A stretch of DNA of 64,000 bases from assembly GCF_000427645.1 (NCBI RefSeq), contig NZ_KE386571.1, positions 682,001 through 746,000 of the forward strand, in the 5' to 3' direction. The stretch comes from Sphingomonas phyllosphaerae FA2. GTDB taxonomy: Bacteria; Pseudomonadota; Alphaproteobacteria; Sphingomonadales; Sphingomonadaceae. The position numbers and the translations under genes are program-made. The notes beneath the pieces are model-generated. The model was given only the letters and a program-made list of their open reading frames with translations, made no database searches and had not been told where the DNA came from. Position 1 is the first letter of the stretch, and each line of letters begins with the position of its first letter. Shown one piece after another: positions 1-7,810 of this stretch.

Positions 1-531
1 GCCTTCGAGCGCGGCGAGCCGCGCGCGGCGGTGCTGGCGCGGATGCAGGCGGCGATGAAGACGTATCTCGCCGCGGCGTGGAAGACGCGCAAGCCGGCGG
101 CGGTCGTCACGACCCCGGCACAGGCGATCATCCTCGCCTCGATCGTCGAGAAGGAAACCGCCAAGCCCGAGGAGCGGCGGACGGTCGCGGCAGTCTATGG
201 CAATCGCTTGCGGCTGGGCATGCCGTTGCAGGCCGATCCGACCGTGATCTACCCGATCACCAAGGGGCGGCCGCTGGGGCGGCGTATCCGGCAGTCGGAA
301 CTGCGCGCGAAGAACGGCTATAACACCTATGCTTCGCCGGGGCTGCCGGTCGGGCCGATCGCCAATCCGGGGCGGCTGTCGATCGATGCGGTGCTGAACC
401 CGGCGCAGACGAAGGCGCTGTATTTCGTCGCGGATGGCAGCGGCGGGCATGTGTTCGCCGACACGCTGGCCGAGCATAACGCCAATGTGAAGAAATGGTA
501 CGCGATCCGCCACGCGCGCGGGGAGATGTAG
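1..531 (+). CDS. mltG: Endolytic murein transglycosylase MltG, C-terminal part
   Basis: The reading frame is open from base 1, so the gene starts outside the window and only its last 176 codons are seen. The product is the YceG/MltG-type lytic transglycosylase, an inner-membrane enzyme that cuts nascent glycan strands and ends their growth. The segment SIVEKET carries the catalytic glutamate of the family. It is followed by the conserved stretch with ADPTVIY and then NTY, GLPVGPIANPG and ALYFVADGSGGHVF, all typical of the MltG C-terminal half. The TAG stop at 529-531 leaves about 140 bases before the next gene. Confidence 0.93.
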   Translation, partial: AFERGEPRAAVLARMQAAMKTYLAAAWKTRKPAAVVTTPAQAIILASIVEKETAKPEERRTVAAVYGNRLRLGMPLQADPTVIYPITKGRPLGRRIRQSELRAKNGYNTYASPGLPVGPIANPGRLSIDAVLNPAQTKALYFVADGSGGHVFADTLAEHNANVKKWYAIRHARGEM

Positions 532-672
532 GCGGGCGCTTCCTTCGCAACGACGGAGAGCGGAAGCGAGACCCCGGGGTGACGGATCGGGCGTCGCGCC
601 CACGCCTTAAGGGAGAGCTGCCGTCCGGCTTCACGCTGGCCTTTCCGCGTGACTGGCGTGTAAGGCGTCGGG

Positions 673-1998
673 ATGACGGAGCAATCTTCATCGCGCGGCG
701 GGCCATTCGGATGGACGCCGACGCGGATGCGGGCGTTGCTCCGCTCGCAACGGCCGCGGGCGCGCCGGTTGCGCGCGCGACTGGCGATCCTCGCCGGGGC
801 GGTGGCGATCGGGCTGGCGGCGACGGTGTTCGCGCTGGCGGCGGATGCGTGCGGCGAATTGTTCGCAGGACTGGCGCGGCGCTATCGGTGGTTGCCGCTG
901 GTGACGACGCCGCTGACGTTCGGGGCGCTGGTGTGGCTGACGCGCCGCTACGTGCCGCTGGCGCGCGGGTCGGGGATCCCGCAAGTGATGGCGGCGCAGG
1001 CCGATCCCGAAGCGGCGACGCGGTCGCTGGTGTCGCTGCCGACCGTGATCGGCAAGGCGGCGCTGACGCTGGCCGCGGTGCTTTCCGGCGCGTCGGTGGG
1101 GCGCGAGGGACCGACCGTGCAGATCGCCGCTGCGGTGATGGGCTTGACGCACCGTATCCTGCGCGTGCCGTTGCGCGCCGGGGTGTTGATCGCCGGCGGC
1201 GCGGCCGGGGTCGCGGCGGCGTTCAACACGCCGCTGGCGGGATTGCTGTTCGCGATCGAGGAACTCGCCTCCGCCTATGAGCAGAAGGTGACGCTGCTGG
1301 TGGTCGGCGCGATCGTGATCGCCGGGATGGTCGCGCAGTCGGTGCAGGGCGACTACCTGTATTTCGGGCTGGTCGGCGCGCACATGCCGATCGGATCGGC
1401 GCTGGTCGTCGCGGGTGTCGCGGGGTTGGTCGGTGGGCTGTCCGGCGGGGCGTTCGCGCGCGTCATGCTGATGCTCGCCAATGGCGCCCATCCGCTGGCG
1501 GCTTGGAGCAAGCGCCGGCCGGTCTGGTTTGCGGTCGGGTGCGGCATGGTGGTCGCGGTGCTGGGATGCGGCACCGGGCTGACCTGGGGCACCGGATATA
1601 GCGCGGCGCGGGCGATGATCGGAGGGGTGGATGCGCCGCTGTGGTTCGGACCGGCCAAGCTGCTGGCGACGCTTGCTACCGCTATCGCCGGGTTGCCGGG
1701 CGGTATCTTCGCGCCGTCGCTGGCGGTGGGGGCGGGGATCGGCAATCTGCTCCGGCCGATCTTCGCCGACTCGCCGGCCTCGGCGGTCGTGATCCTGGGG
1801 ATGGTCGGCTATTTCGCCGGCGTGGTCCGGGCGCCCTTGACGGCGGTCATCATCCTGGCCGAGACTACGGGCAGCCGGGGGCTGATGCTGCCAATGTTCG
1901 CCACCGCCTTCGTCGCCGACGGCGCTAGCCAATTCATCTGCCCTGAGAAATTGTACCACGGCCTCGCGCGCACCTTCGCGCTGCCCCTGCACAAATAG
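673..1998 (+). CDS. ClC-family chloride channel / H+ antiporter
   Basis: A 441-residue integral membrane protein of the voltage-gated chloride channel family, which moves chloride or other anions, usually in exchange for protons. Three signature stretches are intact: GSGIPQ at 99-104, GREGPTVQ at 143-150 with the gating glutamate at E145, and GIFAPSLAVG further on. The IEE of LFAIEEL matches the position of the internal proton glutamate of antiporter-type members, so an antiporter is more likely than a passive channel. There is no C-terminal CBS pair. The ATG at 673 gives a basic cytoplasmic N-terminus before the first membrane helix. It stands alone between mltG and the hydroxyproline genes. 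Confidence 0.93.
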   Translation: MTEQSSSRGGPFGWTPTRMRALLRSQRPRARRLRARLAILAGAVAIGLAATVFALAADACGELFAGLARRYRWLPLVTTPLTFGALVWLTRRYVPLARGSGIPQVMAAQADPEAATRSLVSLPTVIGKAALTLAAVLSGASVGREGPTVQIAAAVMGLTHRILRVPLRAGVLIAGGAAGVAAAFNTPLAGLLFAIEELASAYEQKVTLLVVGAIVIAGMVAQSVQGDYLYFGLVGAHMPIGSALVVAGVAGLVGGLSGGAFARVMLMLANGAHPLAAWSKRRPVWFAVGCGMVVAVLGCGTGLTWGTGYSAARAMIGGVDAPLWFGPAKLLATLATAIAGLPGGIFAPSLAVGAGIGNLLRPIFADSPASAVVILGMVGYFAGVVRAPLTAVIILAETTGSRGLMLPMFATAFVADGASQFICPEKLYHGLARTFALPLHK

Positions 1999-1999
1999 C

Positions 2000-2032
2000 T
2001 TGGTGAACCTGACTTTATATCGTATACGAATA
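2000..2032 (+). promoter_or_regulatory. Promoter and putative GntR operator of the hydroxyproline operon
   Basis: The sequence TCGTATACGA at 2020-2029 is a perfect 10-base palindrome with a GTATAC centre, the type of core used by FadR/FCD-class GntR regulators. It overlaps a plausible -10 (TATACG, 2023-2028) placed 17 bases after TTGGTG at 2000-2005. The longer word TATCGTATAC starting at 2018 is found again before GH127 at 19106, and in a degenerate form before the TonB receptor at 7744. A GntR/FCD gene lies at 6975. Regulator binding is inferred. Confidence 0.55.
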
Positions 2033-2052
2033 CCATTGATCAGGAGGATGAT

Positions 2053-2976
2053 GTGGTTTCAGGTTCGAGCATGTGGACAGGCGTCTATCCGGCAGCGACG
2101 ACGCAGTTCGCGGCTGATGGTTCGGTCGATATCGATGCAACGCAGCGCGGTCTGGTAGCGCTGGTCGAGGACGGCGTGGACGGGCTGATCCTGCTCGGCA
2201 CCTGCGGCGAGAACAACTCGCTGGACGTCGCGGAAAAGCATGCGGTGCTGCGCGCAGGCGTCGAGGCGGTCGGCGGGCGCGTGCCGCTGGTGTGCGGCGT
2301 GTCCGAATTCACGACGCATCGCGCGGCGACCTTCGCGAAGGAAGTCGAGGAGATCGGCATCGACGCGCTGATGCTGCTGCCCGCAATGGTCTATGTCCCG
2401 ACGCCGAACGAGCTGGCGACGCATTTCCGCACCGTCGCCGAGGCGACCGGGCTGCCGATCATGCTCTACAACAACCCGCCCGCGTATCGCGTGTCGGTCG
2501 ACTTCAACACGCTGGAGCTGCTGGAGCCGGTCAAGAACATCGTCGCCGTCAAGGAAAGCGCGCCCGATCCGCGCCGCTTCACCGACGTCATCAATCGTTT
2601 CGGCGATCGCTATATCGTGATGGCGGGTCTGGACGACGTCGCGCTGGAGGGCATGTTGCTCGGTGCGAGCGGCTGGGTTTCGGGGCTGACCAGCGCCTTC
2701 CCGCAGGAGTCGGTGGCGCTGATCGCGGCGGTCTATCGCGGCGACTGGGAAGAGGCGCGGCGCATCTATCGCTGGTTCATGCCGCTGCTCCACCTCGATG
2801 CCGAGCATGATCTGGTCCAGTCGATCAAGCTGGCCGAAGAGATCATGGGCCGCGGGTCCGAGCGCGTGCGTCTGCCGCGTCTTCCGCTGGAAGGCGCACG
2901 CCGGGCCGAGGTGATCGCGATGGTCGAGAAGTGTGCGGCGACGCGGCCGGTCCTCAAGGAAGCAGTCGCGGCCTGA
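2053..2976 (+). CDS. DapA-family 1-pyrroline-4-hydroxy-2-carboxylate deaminase (probable)
   Basis: A 307-residue dihydrodipicolinate synthase/N-acetylneuraminate lyase-type barrel. GTCGENNSL at 49-57, the catalytic tyrosine Y139 in LYNNPP, and the Schiff-base lysine K167 in AVKESA are all present. In hydroxyproline catabolism a DapA relative deaminates and dehydrates pyrroline-4-hydroxy-2-carboxylate to alpha-ketoglutarate semialdehyde. The specific function is assigned because the next genes are the matching epimerase and FAD dehydrogenase. The start is the GTG at 2053, five bases after AGGAGG (2042-2047). The in-frame ATG at 2071 is too far from that site. The stop overlaps the next start (TGATG). 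Housekeeping DapA is the alternative, less likely in this context. Confidence 0.85.
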   Translation: MVSGSSMWTGVYPAATTQFAADGSVDIDATQRGLVALVEDGVDGLILLGTCGENNSLDVAEKHAVLRAGVEAVGGRVPLVCGVSEFTTHRAATFAKEVEEIGIDALMLLPAMVYVPTPNELATHFRTVAEATGLPIMLYNNPPAYRVSVDFNTLELLEPVKNIVAVKESAPDPRRFTDVINRFGDRYIVMAGLDDVALEGMLLGASGWVSGLTSAFPQESVALIAAVYRGDWEEARRIYRWFMPLLHLDAEHDLVQSIKLAEEIMGRGSERVRLPRLPLEGARRAEVIAMVEKCAATRPVLKEAVAA

Positions 2977-3971
2977 TGCGCCACACGTTCTTCTGCATCG
3001 ACGGCCACACGGCGGGCAATCCGGTCCGTCTGGTGGCCGGGGGCGCCCCGCTGCTGCGGGGTGCCAGCATGGCGGAGCGGCGGCAGGATTTCCTGGCGCG
3101 GTTCGACTGGATCCGCACCGGCCTGTGCTTCGAGCCGCGCGGGCACGACATGATGTCGGGCGGGTTCCTATACCCGCCGTGCGGCGATGCGGATGCGGCG
3201 ATCCTGTTCATCGAGACCTCCGGGTGCCTGCCGATGTGCGGGCACGGGACGATCGGGATGATCACCTTCGGGCTGGAGAACGGGCTGATCACCCCGCGCG
3301 AGCCGGGACGGCTGCGCGTCGAGGTGCCTGCCGGGGTGATCGACATCGATTATGTCGCGGAGGGCAATCGCGTCCGCTCGGTGAAGATCCGCAACGTGCC
3401 GGCCTATCTGGCGACACAGGGGTTGGAGATCGACGTGCCGGGGTTCGGTGCGCTGTCGATCGATGTCGCGTACGGCGGCAATTATTATGCGATCATCGAG
3501 CCGCAGGGGGCGTACACCGGGCTGGACGATCTGGGCGCGGCGCGGATCGTCGAGCTGAGCCGCACGATCCGCGAGCTGGTGCGTGCGGTCTATGAGCCGG
3601 TCCATCCGGTCGAGCCGACGATCCGCGGGGTCAGCCATGTGCTGTGGGCCGACAAGCCGAAGGGCGAGGGCGCGGACGGACGCAACGCGGTATTCTACGG
3701 CGAGCGCGCGATCGATCGCAGCCCGTGCGGCACCGGCACCTCGGCGCGGCTGGCGCATCTGGCAGCGACCGGGCGGCTGAAGGTGGGCGATCGCTTCGTG
3801 CATGAGAGCTATATCGGCAGCCGCTTCATCGGGCGCGTCGAGGCCGAGACGATGATCGGCGAACAGCCGGCGATCGTGCCGTCGATCGAAGGCTCGGCGA
3901 TCGCGACCGGGTTCAACACGATCTGGATCGACCGTGAGGATCCGTTCTGGGGCGGGTTTACGGTGGTGTGA
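2976..3971 (+). CDS. 4-hydroxyproline 2-epimerase (proline racemase family)
   Basis: A 331-residue cytoplasmic enzyme that interconverts trans-4-hydroxy-L-proline and cis-4-hydroxy-D-proline, the first step of hydroxyproline use. It has both acid/base cysteines of the epimerases: C88 in MCGHGTIG and C251 in SPCGTGTSA. Trans-3-hydroxyproline dehydratases of the same family carry Thr in place of the second Cys, so the pair argues for an epimerase. The N-terminus, with CIDGHTAGNPVRL, is typical of the family. The ATG at 2976 overlaps the stop of the deaminase gene by one base, implying translational coupling. Confidence 0.93.
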   Translation: MRHTFFCIDGHTAGNPVRLVAGGAPLLRGASMAERRQDFLARFDWIRTGLCFEPRGHDMMSGGFLYPPCGDADAAILFIETSGCLPMCGHGTIGMITFGLENGLITPREPGRLRVEVPAGVIDIDYVAEGNRVRSVKIRNVPAYLATQGLEIDVPGFGALSIDVAYGGNYYAIIEPQGAYTGLDDLGAARIVELSRTIRELVRAVYEPVHPVEPTIRGVSHVLWADKPKGEGADGRNAVFYGERAIDRSPCGTGTSARLAHLAATGRLKVGDRFVHESYIGSRFIGRVEAETMIGEQPAIVPSIEGSAIATGFNTIWIDREDPFWGGFTVV

Positions 3972-3985
3972 CCGTCACTACCCTC

Positions 3986-4080
3986 CGTCATTCCCGCGAA
4001 GGCGGGAATCCAGACGCGCTGGTCTTCGCAAATGCCGAAAGGTCAGAGGTTCTGGATCCCCGCCTGCGCGGGGATGACGG
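3986..4080. repeat. Intergenic palindrome, family A, copy 1
   Basis: About 95 bases. The left arm starts GTCATTCCCGCG and reads through GCGGGAATCCAGACGCG. The right arm reads TCTGGATCCCCGCC and ends GCGGGGATGACGG. Each arm is a small hairpin, and the two arms are also roughly complementary to each other. It lies between the epimerase and permease genes, inside the presumed operon. Confidence 0.9.
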
Positions 4081-4117
4081 TCGGGTAAAAGAATAAACGT
4101 CGGTAAGGGAGAGGCAT

Positions 4118-5533
4118 TTGGCACGAGGATTGTTGGGCCCGCTCAAGCCGCTCGACGCACGCGAAGCCGATCCGGATCGCAAGCTGCGCAAGACGCTGAG
4201 CTGGCCGCATCTGATCGCGCTGGGGATCGGCGCGATCGTCGGCACCGGCATCTACACGCTGACGGGGGTCGGTGCGGATCGCGCCGGGCCGGCGGTGATC
4301 CTGTCGTTCGCGATTGCCGGTGCGGTGTGTGCGTGCGCTGCGCTCGCCTATGCGGAGATGGCGACGCTGATCCCGACCGCGGGTAGTGCGTACACCTATA
4401 CCTATTCGGCGATCGGCGAGAGCATCGCGTGGATCGTCGGGTGGAGCCTGATCCTCGAATATTCGCTCGCTTGCTCGACGGTGGCGGTCGGCTGGTCGGC
4501 CTATCTGGTCGGCTGGTTGCAGAGCGCGGGCGTGCATCTGCCGGCGGTGCTGCTGTCCGGGCCGCACGGCGGCGGGATCGTCAACCTGCCCGCGGTGCTG
4601 GTCGCGCTGGGAATCGCGGGGATGCTGGTCGCGGGCACCAAGGAAAGCGCGACGTTCAACATCGTGCTGGTCGCGATCAAGATGGTTGCGCTGGCGGTGT
4701 TCGTGTTCGTCGCGCTGCCCGCGTTCAACGGCGGCAGTTTCGAACCCTTCATGCCCTATGGCTTCGGCAGCCATGTCGAGAATGGCGCGACGCGCGGGGT
4801 GATGGCGGCGGCGGCGATCGTGTTCTTCGCTTTCTATGGCTTCGACGCGGTCGCGACCTCGGCGGAGGAAGCGCGCAATCCCGGGCGCGACCTGACGATC
4901 GGGATCATCGGGTCGATGGCGGCGTGCACCCTGATCTATATGGGCGTCGCGGTCGCGGCGATCGGGGCGGTGAGCTACATCGACCTCGGCAAATCGGCCG
5001 AGCCGCTCGCTTATGTGTTGCGCACGCTCCAGCATCCGTTCGCGGCCTGGGCGATCGGGCTGGCGGCGTTGATCGCGCTGCCCTCGGTCATTCTGGTGAT
5101 GATGTACGGGCAGAGCCGGATCTTCTTCGTGATGTCGCGTGACGGGCTGCTGCCGCGTAGCCTCAGCCGGGTGTCGGCGCGCACCGGATCGCCGGCGCTG
5201 GTGACGATGGTGACGGGCGTATTCGTTGCGGCGGTGGCGGGGTTCTTCCGGCTCGACGAGATCGCCGAGCTGGCGAATGCGGGCACGTTGCTGGCGTTCA
5301 TCGCGGTGGCGGCGTGCATGATGGTGTTGCGCAAGCGCGCGCCCGAGCTGAAGCGCGTATTCCGCTGCCCGGCGCCGATGCTGGTCGGGGCGCTGGCGAT
5401 CCTCGGCTGCATCTACCTGCTGGTCAGCCTGCCGACGCATACGCTGGAGCGGTTCGCGTTGTGGAACGTGCTCGGCGTCGTCTTCTATCTGGCGTACGGT
5501 CGCACGCGCAGCCTGGTGCGGGCGCACGGATGA
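4118..5533 (+). CDS. APC-superfamily amino-acid permease
   Basis: A 471-residue inner-membrane transporter with about 12-13 hydrophobic helices. The start of helix 1 (IGAIVGTGIYTLTG) matches the unwound substrate-binding glycine motif of the amino acid-polyamine-cation superfamily. The overall pattern is closest to the cationic amino-acid transporter branch, but family membership alone does not fix the substrate. Its position between the epimerase and the D-amino-acid dehydrogenase makes hydroxyproline or proline the likely cargo. The start is a TTG after an AGGGAGAG ribosome-binding site at about 4106-4113. The stop overlaps the next ATG (ATGA). Confidence 0.85.
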   Translation: MARGLLGPLKPLDAREADPDRKLRKTLSWPHLIALGIGAIVGTGIYTLTGVGADRAGPAVILSFAIAGAVCACAALAYAEMATLIPTAGSAYTYTYSAIGESIAWIVGWSLILEYSLACSTVAVGWSAYLVGWLQSAGVHLPAVLLSGPHGGGIVNLPAVLVALGIAGMLVAGTKESATFNIVLVAIKMVALAVFVFVALPAFNGGSFEPFMPYGFGSHVENGATRGVMAAAAIVFFAFYGFDAVATSAEEARNPGRDLTIGIIGSMAACTLIYMGVAVAAIGAVSYIDLGKSAEPLAYVLRTLQHPFAAWAIGLAALIALPSVILVMMYGQSRIFFVMSRDGLLPRSLSRVSARTGSPALVTMVTGVFVAAVAGFFRLDEIAELANAGTLLAFIAVAACMMVLRKRAPELKRVFRCPAPMLVGALAILGCIYLLVSLPTHTLERFALWNVLGVVFYLAYGRTRSLVRAHG

Positions 5534-6762
5534 TCCGCTCGGCGATCGTCGTCGGCGACGGGGTCGTCGCGCTGAACGTCGCGCTCGCGCTCCAGCGGCG
5601 CGGGACCGAGGTGACGATCGTCGCGCCCGATGCGCCGTGGCGCGGCGCGTCATGGGGCAATGCCGGGCATATCGCGGTCGAGCAGGTCGAGCCGCTCGCA
5701 TCACGGGCGACGGTAAAGACCGTGCCGAAGCGGCTGTTCTCGCGCGGCGGGGCGCTGGCGCTGCCGATTCGGGCAATCGGCGCGTGGCTGCCGTTCACGA
5801 TGCGGCTGTTGCGGGCGAGCGCACCGGCGCGGTTCGCGCGCGGCAAGGCGGCGCTGTCGGCGATGCTCGAAACCGCAATCCCGGCGTGGCAGCGCGTGCT
5901 GGCGGATGCGGGGGTGCCCGAGTTGCTGCGCGTCGACGGGCATTTCGTCGTCTGGGAGACGCCGCAGAGCGCTGCGCGCGGGCGTGCGGCGTGGCTGGCG
6001 GCGGATACCGGCACGGCGACGGTGCGCGAGGCGAGCGATGCGGAGCTGGCGCGGCTGCGCACGCTAACCACCGCCCCGATCGCCGGGGCGGTCCGGTTCG
6101 AGGGCAGCGGACAGATCACCGATACCGGTGCGCTGGGCGCTGCCTTGATCGATCGCTTCGTCGCCGCAGGGGGAGCGAGGGTGCACGACCGGGCCCGTTC
6201 CGTCCTGGAACGCGATGGTCGCGCGCGCGTGACCCTGGACGAAGGCGCGCCGATCGACGCCGATGTGGTGGTGGTGGCGGCGGGTGCAGCATCGGCGCCG
6301 CTGGTCGCTCCGTTGGGGCTGCGCGCGCCGCTGATCGCCGAGCGCGGCTATCATATCGAGGGCGATCCGGGCGACTGGCCCGCCGACCAGCCGCCGGTGG
6401 TGTTCGAGGATCGCTCCATGATCGTGACGCGCTTTGCCGGTCGGCTGCGGGCGGCGAGCATCGTCGAGTTCGCCCGCGTCGACACGCCGGCCGATCCGCG
6501 CAAATGGGCGCGGCTGCGCGCGCATGTCGCGGCACTGGGGCTGCCGCTGCGCGAACCGGTTGCGCCGTGGATGGGCGCGCGACCCACATTGCCCGATTAT
6601 CTGCCCGCGATCGGGCGGCGCGGCGCAGTGGCCTATGCGTTCGGGCATCAGCATCTGGGACTGACGCTGTCGGCGACGAGCGGCGAGGCGCTGGCGGCGC
6701 TGCTGCACGAAGAGGCACCGGCCTTTGACCTGTCTCCGTTCGATCTGGGGCGGTTCGGGTAA
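5530..6762 (+). CDS. FAD-dependent D-amino-acid (D-hydroxyproline) dehydrogenase
   Basis: A 410-residue DadA/DAO-type flavoprotein. In this cluster it would oxidise cis-4-hydroxy-D-proline to pyrroline-4-hydroxy-2-carboxylate, the substrate of the deaminase at 2053. The N-terminal Rossmann strand reads IVVGDGVVALNVALAL, so the usual GxGxxG is relaxed to GDGVVA. The early RGASWGNAGHI and the late GHQHLGLTLSATSGE stretches are characteristic of the family. The start ATG overlaps the permease stop. Substrate is inferred from neighbours, and a general D-amino-acid dehydrogenase is possible. Confidence 0.83.
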   Translation: MIRSAIVVGDGVVALNVALALQRRGTEVTIVAPDAPWRGASWGNAGHIAVEQVEPLASRATVKTVPKRLFSRGGALALPIRAIGAWLPFTMRLLRASAPARFARGKAALSAMLETAIPAWQRVLADAGVPELLRVDGHFVVWETPQSAARGRAAWLAADTGTATVREASDAELARLRTLTTAPIAGAVRFEGSGQITDTGALGAALIDRFVAAGGARVHDRARSVLERDGRARVTLDEGAPIDADVVVVAAGAASAPLVAPLGLRAPLIAERGYHIEGDPGDWPADQPPVVFEDRSMIVTRFAGRLRAASIVEFARVDTPADPRKWARLRAHVAALGLPLREPVAPWMGARPTLPDYLPAIGRRGAVAYAFGHQHLGLTLSATSGEALAALLHEEAPAFDLSPFDLGRFG

Positions 6763-6974
6763 ACCCCGTCCGTCCGCTGCCTCAGCGCGCGGGCGTCCGA
6801 GCGTGAAATGGCGGGACAACCATCGGGCATTACAGTCAAAGTGGGTAGCATCGCCGCCGCAGCATGTTAGCATTTGTACTATTAATAAGAACACGCGCTT
6901 ATGAGGCATTGCGTCGCGCGTCGTACGCGGTTTAAGTTGATTTACCGGTACATCTCTGCCGGTTGGGACTTTTC
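6763..6974. other. Intergenic region before the GntR gene
   Basis: About 210 bases, partly AT-rich at 6865-6895 (for example TTTGTACTATTAATAAG), a likely promoter region for the regulator gene. Near 6944-6962 the word ACCGGT and a CCGGT partner flank a short spacer just before the start codon. I do not see the full TATCGTATAC word found in front of the other operons. No gene or family repeat is visible here. Confidence 0.4.
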
Positions 6975-7640
6975 ATGACCGGTATTATCGTCCGCAATCT
7001 TTCCGAACAGCTGGTGGATCTGGTCCGCGATCGTATCCTCGCGGGTCAGGTGGATGTGGATCGGGCGATCCGGCAGGACGCGCTTGCCGCGGAACTGGGT
7101 GTCAGCAAGATCCCGTTGCGCGAGGCGCTGACCCGGCTGGAACAGGAAGGTCTGGTTCGGTCGCGTGCGAACCGCGGTTATTTCGTGCGCGAACTGACGA
7201 TCGCCGAGGCCGAGGAAGTCTATGCGCTGCGGCTGAAGCTGGAGCCGGAAGTGGCGGCACAGGCGTCGGCCCGCGCGACCGATCAGGAACGAAAAGCGGC
7301 GAAGCAGACGCTGGCGCAGCTCGACGAGGCGACCAACGCGCACGGCGATGGCGTTGGGGCGTTCAATCGCGCGTTCCACCTCGCGCTGCTGCGCCCGTCG
7401 CAACAGCCGATCACGACGACGATGCTGGAGCGGTTGCACGTCCTGGGCGAGCGCTATGTCCGCAAGCACCTCGAGCCGCTGGGGCGTGACCAGCGCGCCA
7501 ACGACGAACATGCGCAGTTGCTGGAGAGCTGGCTGGCGCGCGACGTGGAGGCCGTACGTGCGCGGATGTTCGCGCATATCGAGCAGACCGTGCTCGATTT
7601 ACGCCGCGAATTTCGAGGCGTTGGCAACGTGGACAGTTGA
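6975..7640 (+). CDS. GntR-family regulator with FCD domain
   Basis: A 221-residue transcription factor. The N-terminal winged helix contains the recognition motif VSKIPLREALTRLEQEGLV, followed by the RGYFVREL wing. The C-terminal half is the all-helical FCD ligand domain (AEEVYALRLKLEPEVA, FHLALLRPS, DEHAQLLESWLARD). FCD regulators usually sense small acids or sugars and bind TnGTnnnACnA-like palindromes. The gene follows the hydroxyproline genes and precedes the TonB-receptor operon, and palindromes with GTATAC-type cores precede three nearby transcription units. A longer frame opens at TTG 6963, but ATG 6975 is preferred as the natural domain start. The ligand is likely a hydroxyproline-pathway intermediate (inference). 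Confidence 0.88.
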   Translation: MTGIIVRNLSEQLVDLVRDRILAGQVDVDRAIRQDALAAELGVSKIPLREALTRLEQEGLVRSRANRGYFVRELTIAEAEEVYALRLKLEPEVAAQASARATDQERKAAKQTLAQLDEATNAHGDGVGAFNRAFHLALLRPSQQPITTTMLERLHVLGERYVRKHLEPLGRDQRANDEHAQLLESWLARDVEAVRARMFAHIEQTVLDLRREFRGVGNVDS

Positions 7641-7743
7641 TGCCCGGAATTTAGGCATATTCGCTACCGAACTGCTGTTTTGCCCGCGATCTAGACACGT
7701 TTCTGTCTCCCAGTAACCTCACCGCGTAATTTTTCACGGTCTG

Positions 7744-7757
7744 TATCGTATAATATA
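7744..7757 (+). promoter_or_regulatory. Promoter -10 and putative GntR operator of the TonB-receptor operon
   Basis: TATCGTATAATATA matches the start of the motif in front of the hydroxyproline operon and GH127 (TATCGTATAC). The right half of the palindrome is degenerate. A perfect -10 hexamer TATAAT lies inside it at 7749-7754, so a bound repressor would block the promoter. The receptor start is about 55 bases downstream. Confidence 0.5.
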
Positions 7758-7810
7758 TTTGTTACGTTGTGTCTTTCGTGTATCCACGCCCTTGTCAAAC
7801 AAGCGAAAAG

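Noticed and set aside
2976..3971. Trans-3-hydroxyproline dehydratase instead of 4-hydroxyproline epimerase
   Set aside because: The second active-site position is Cys (C251), as in epimerases, not Thr as in the dehydratases.
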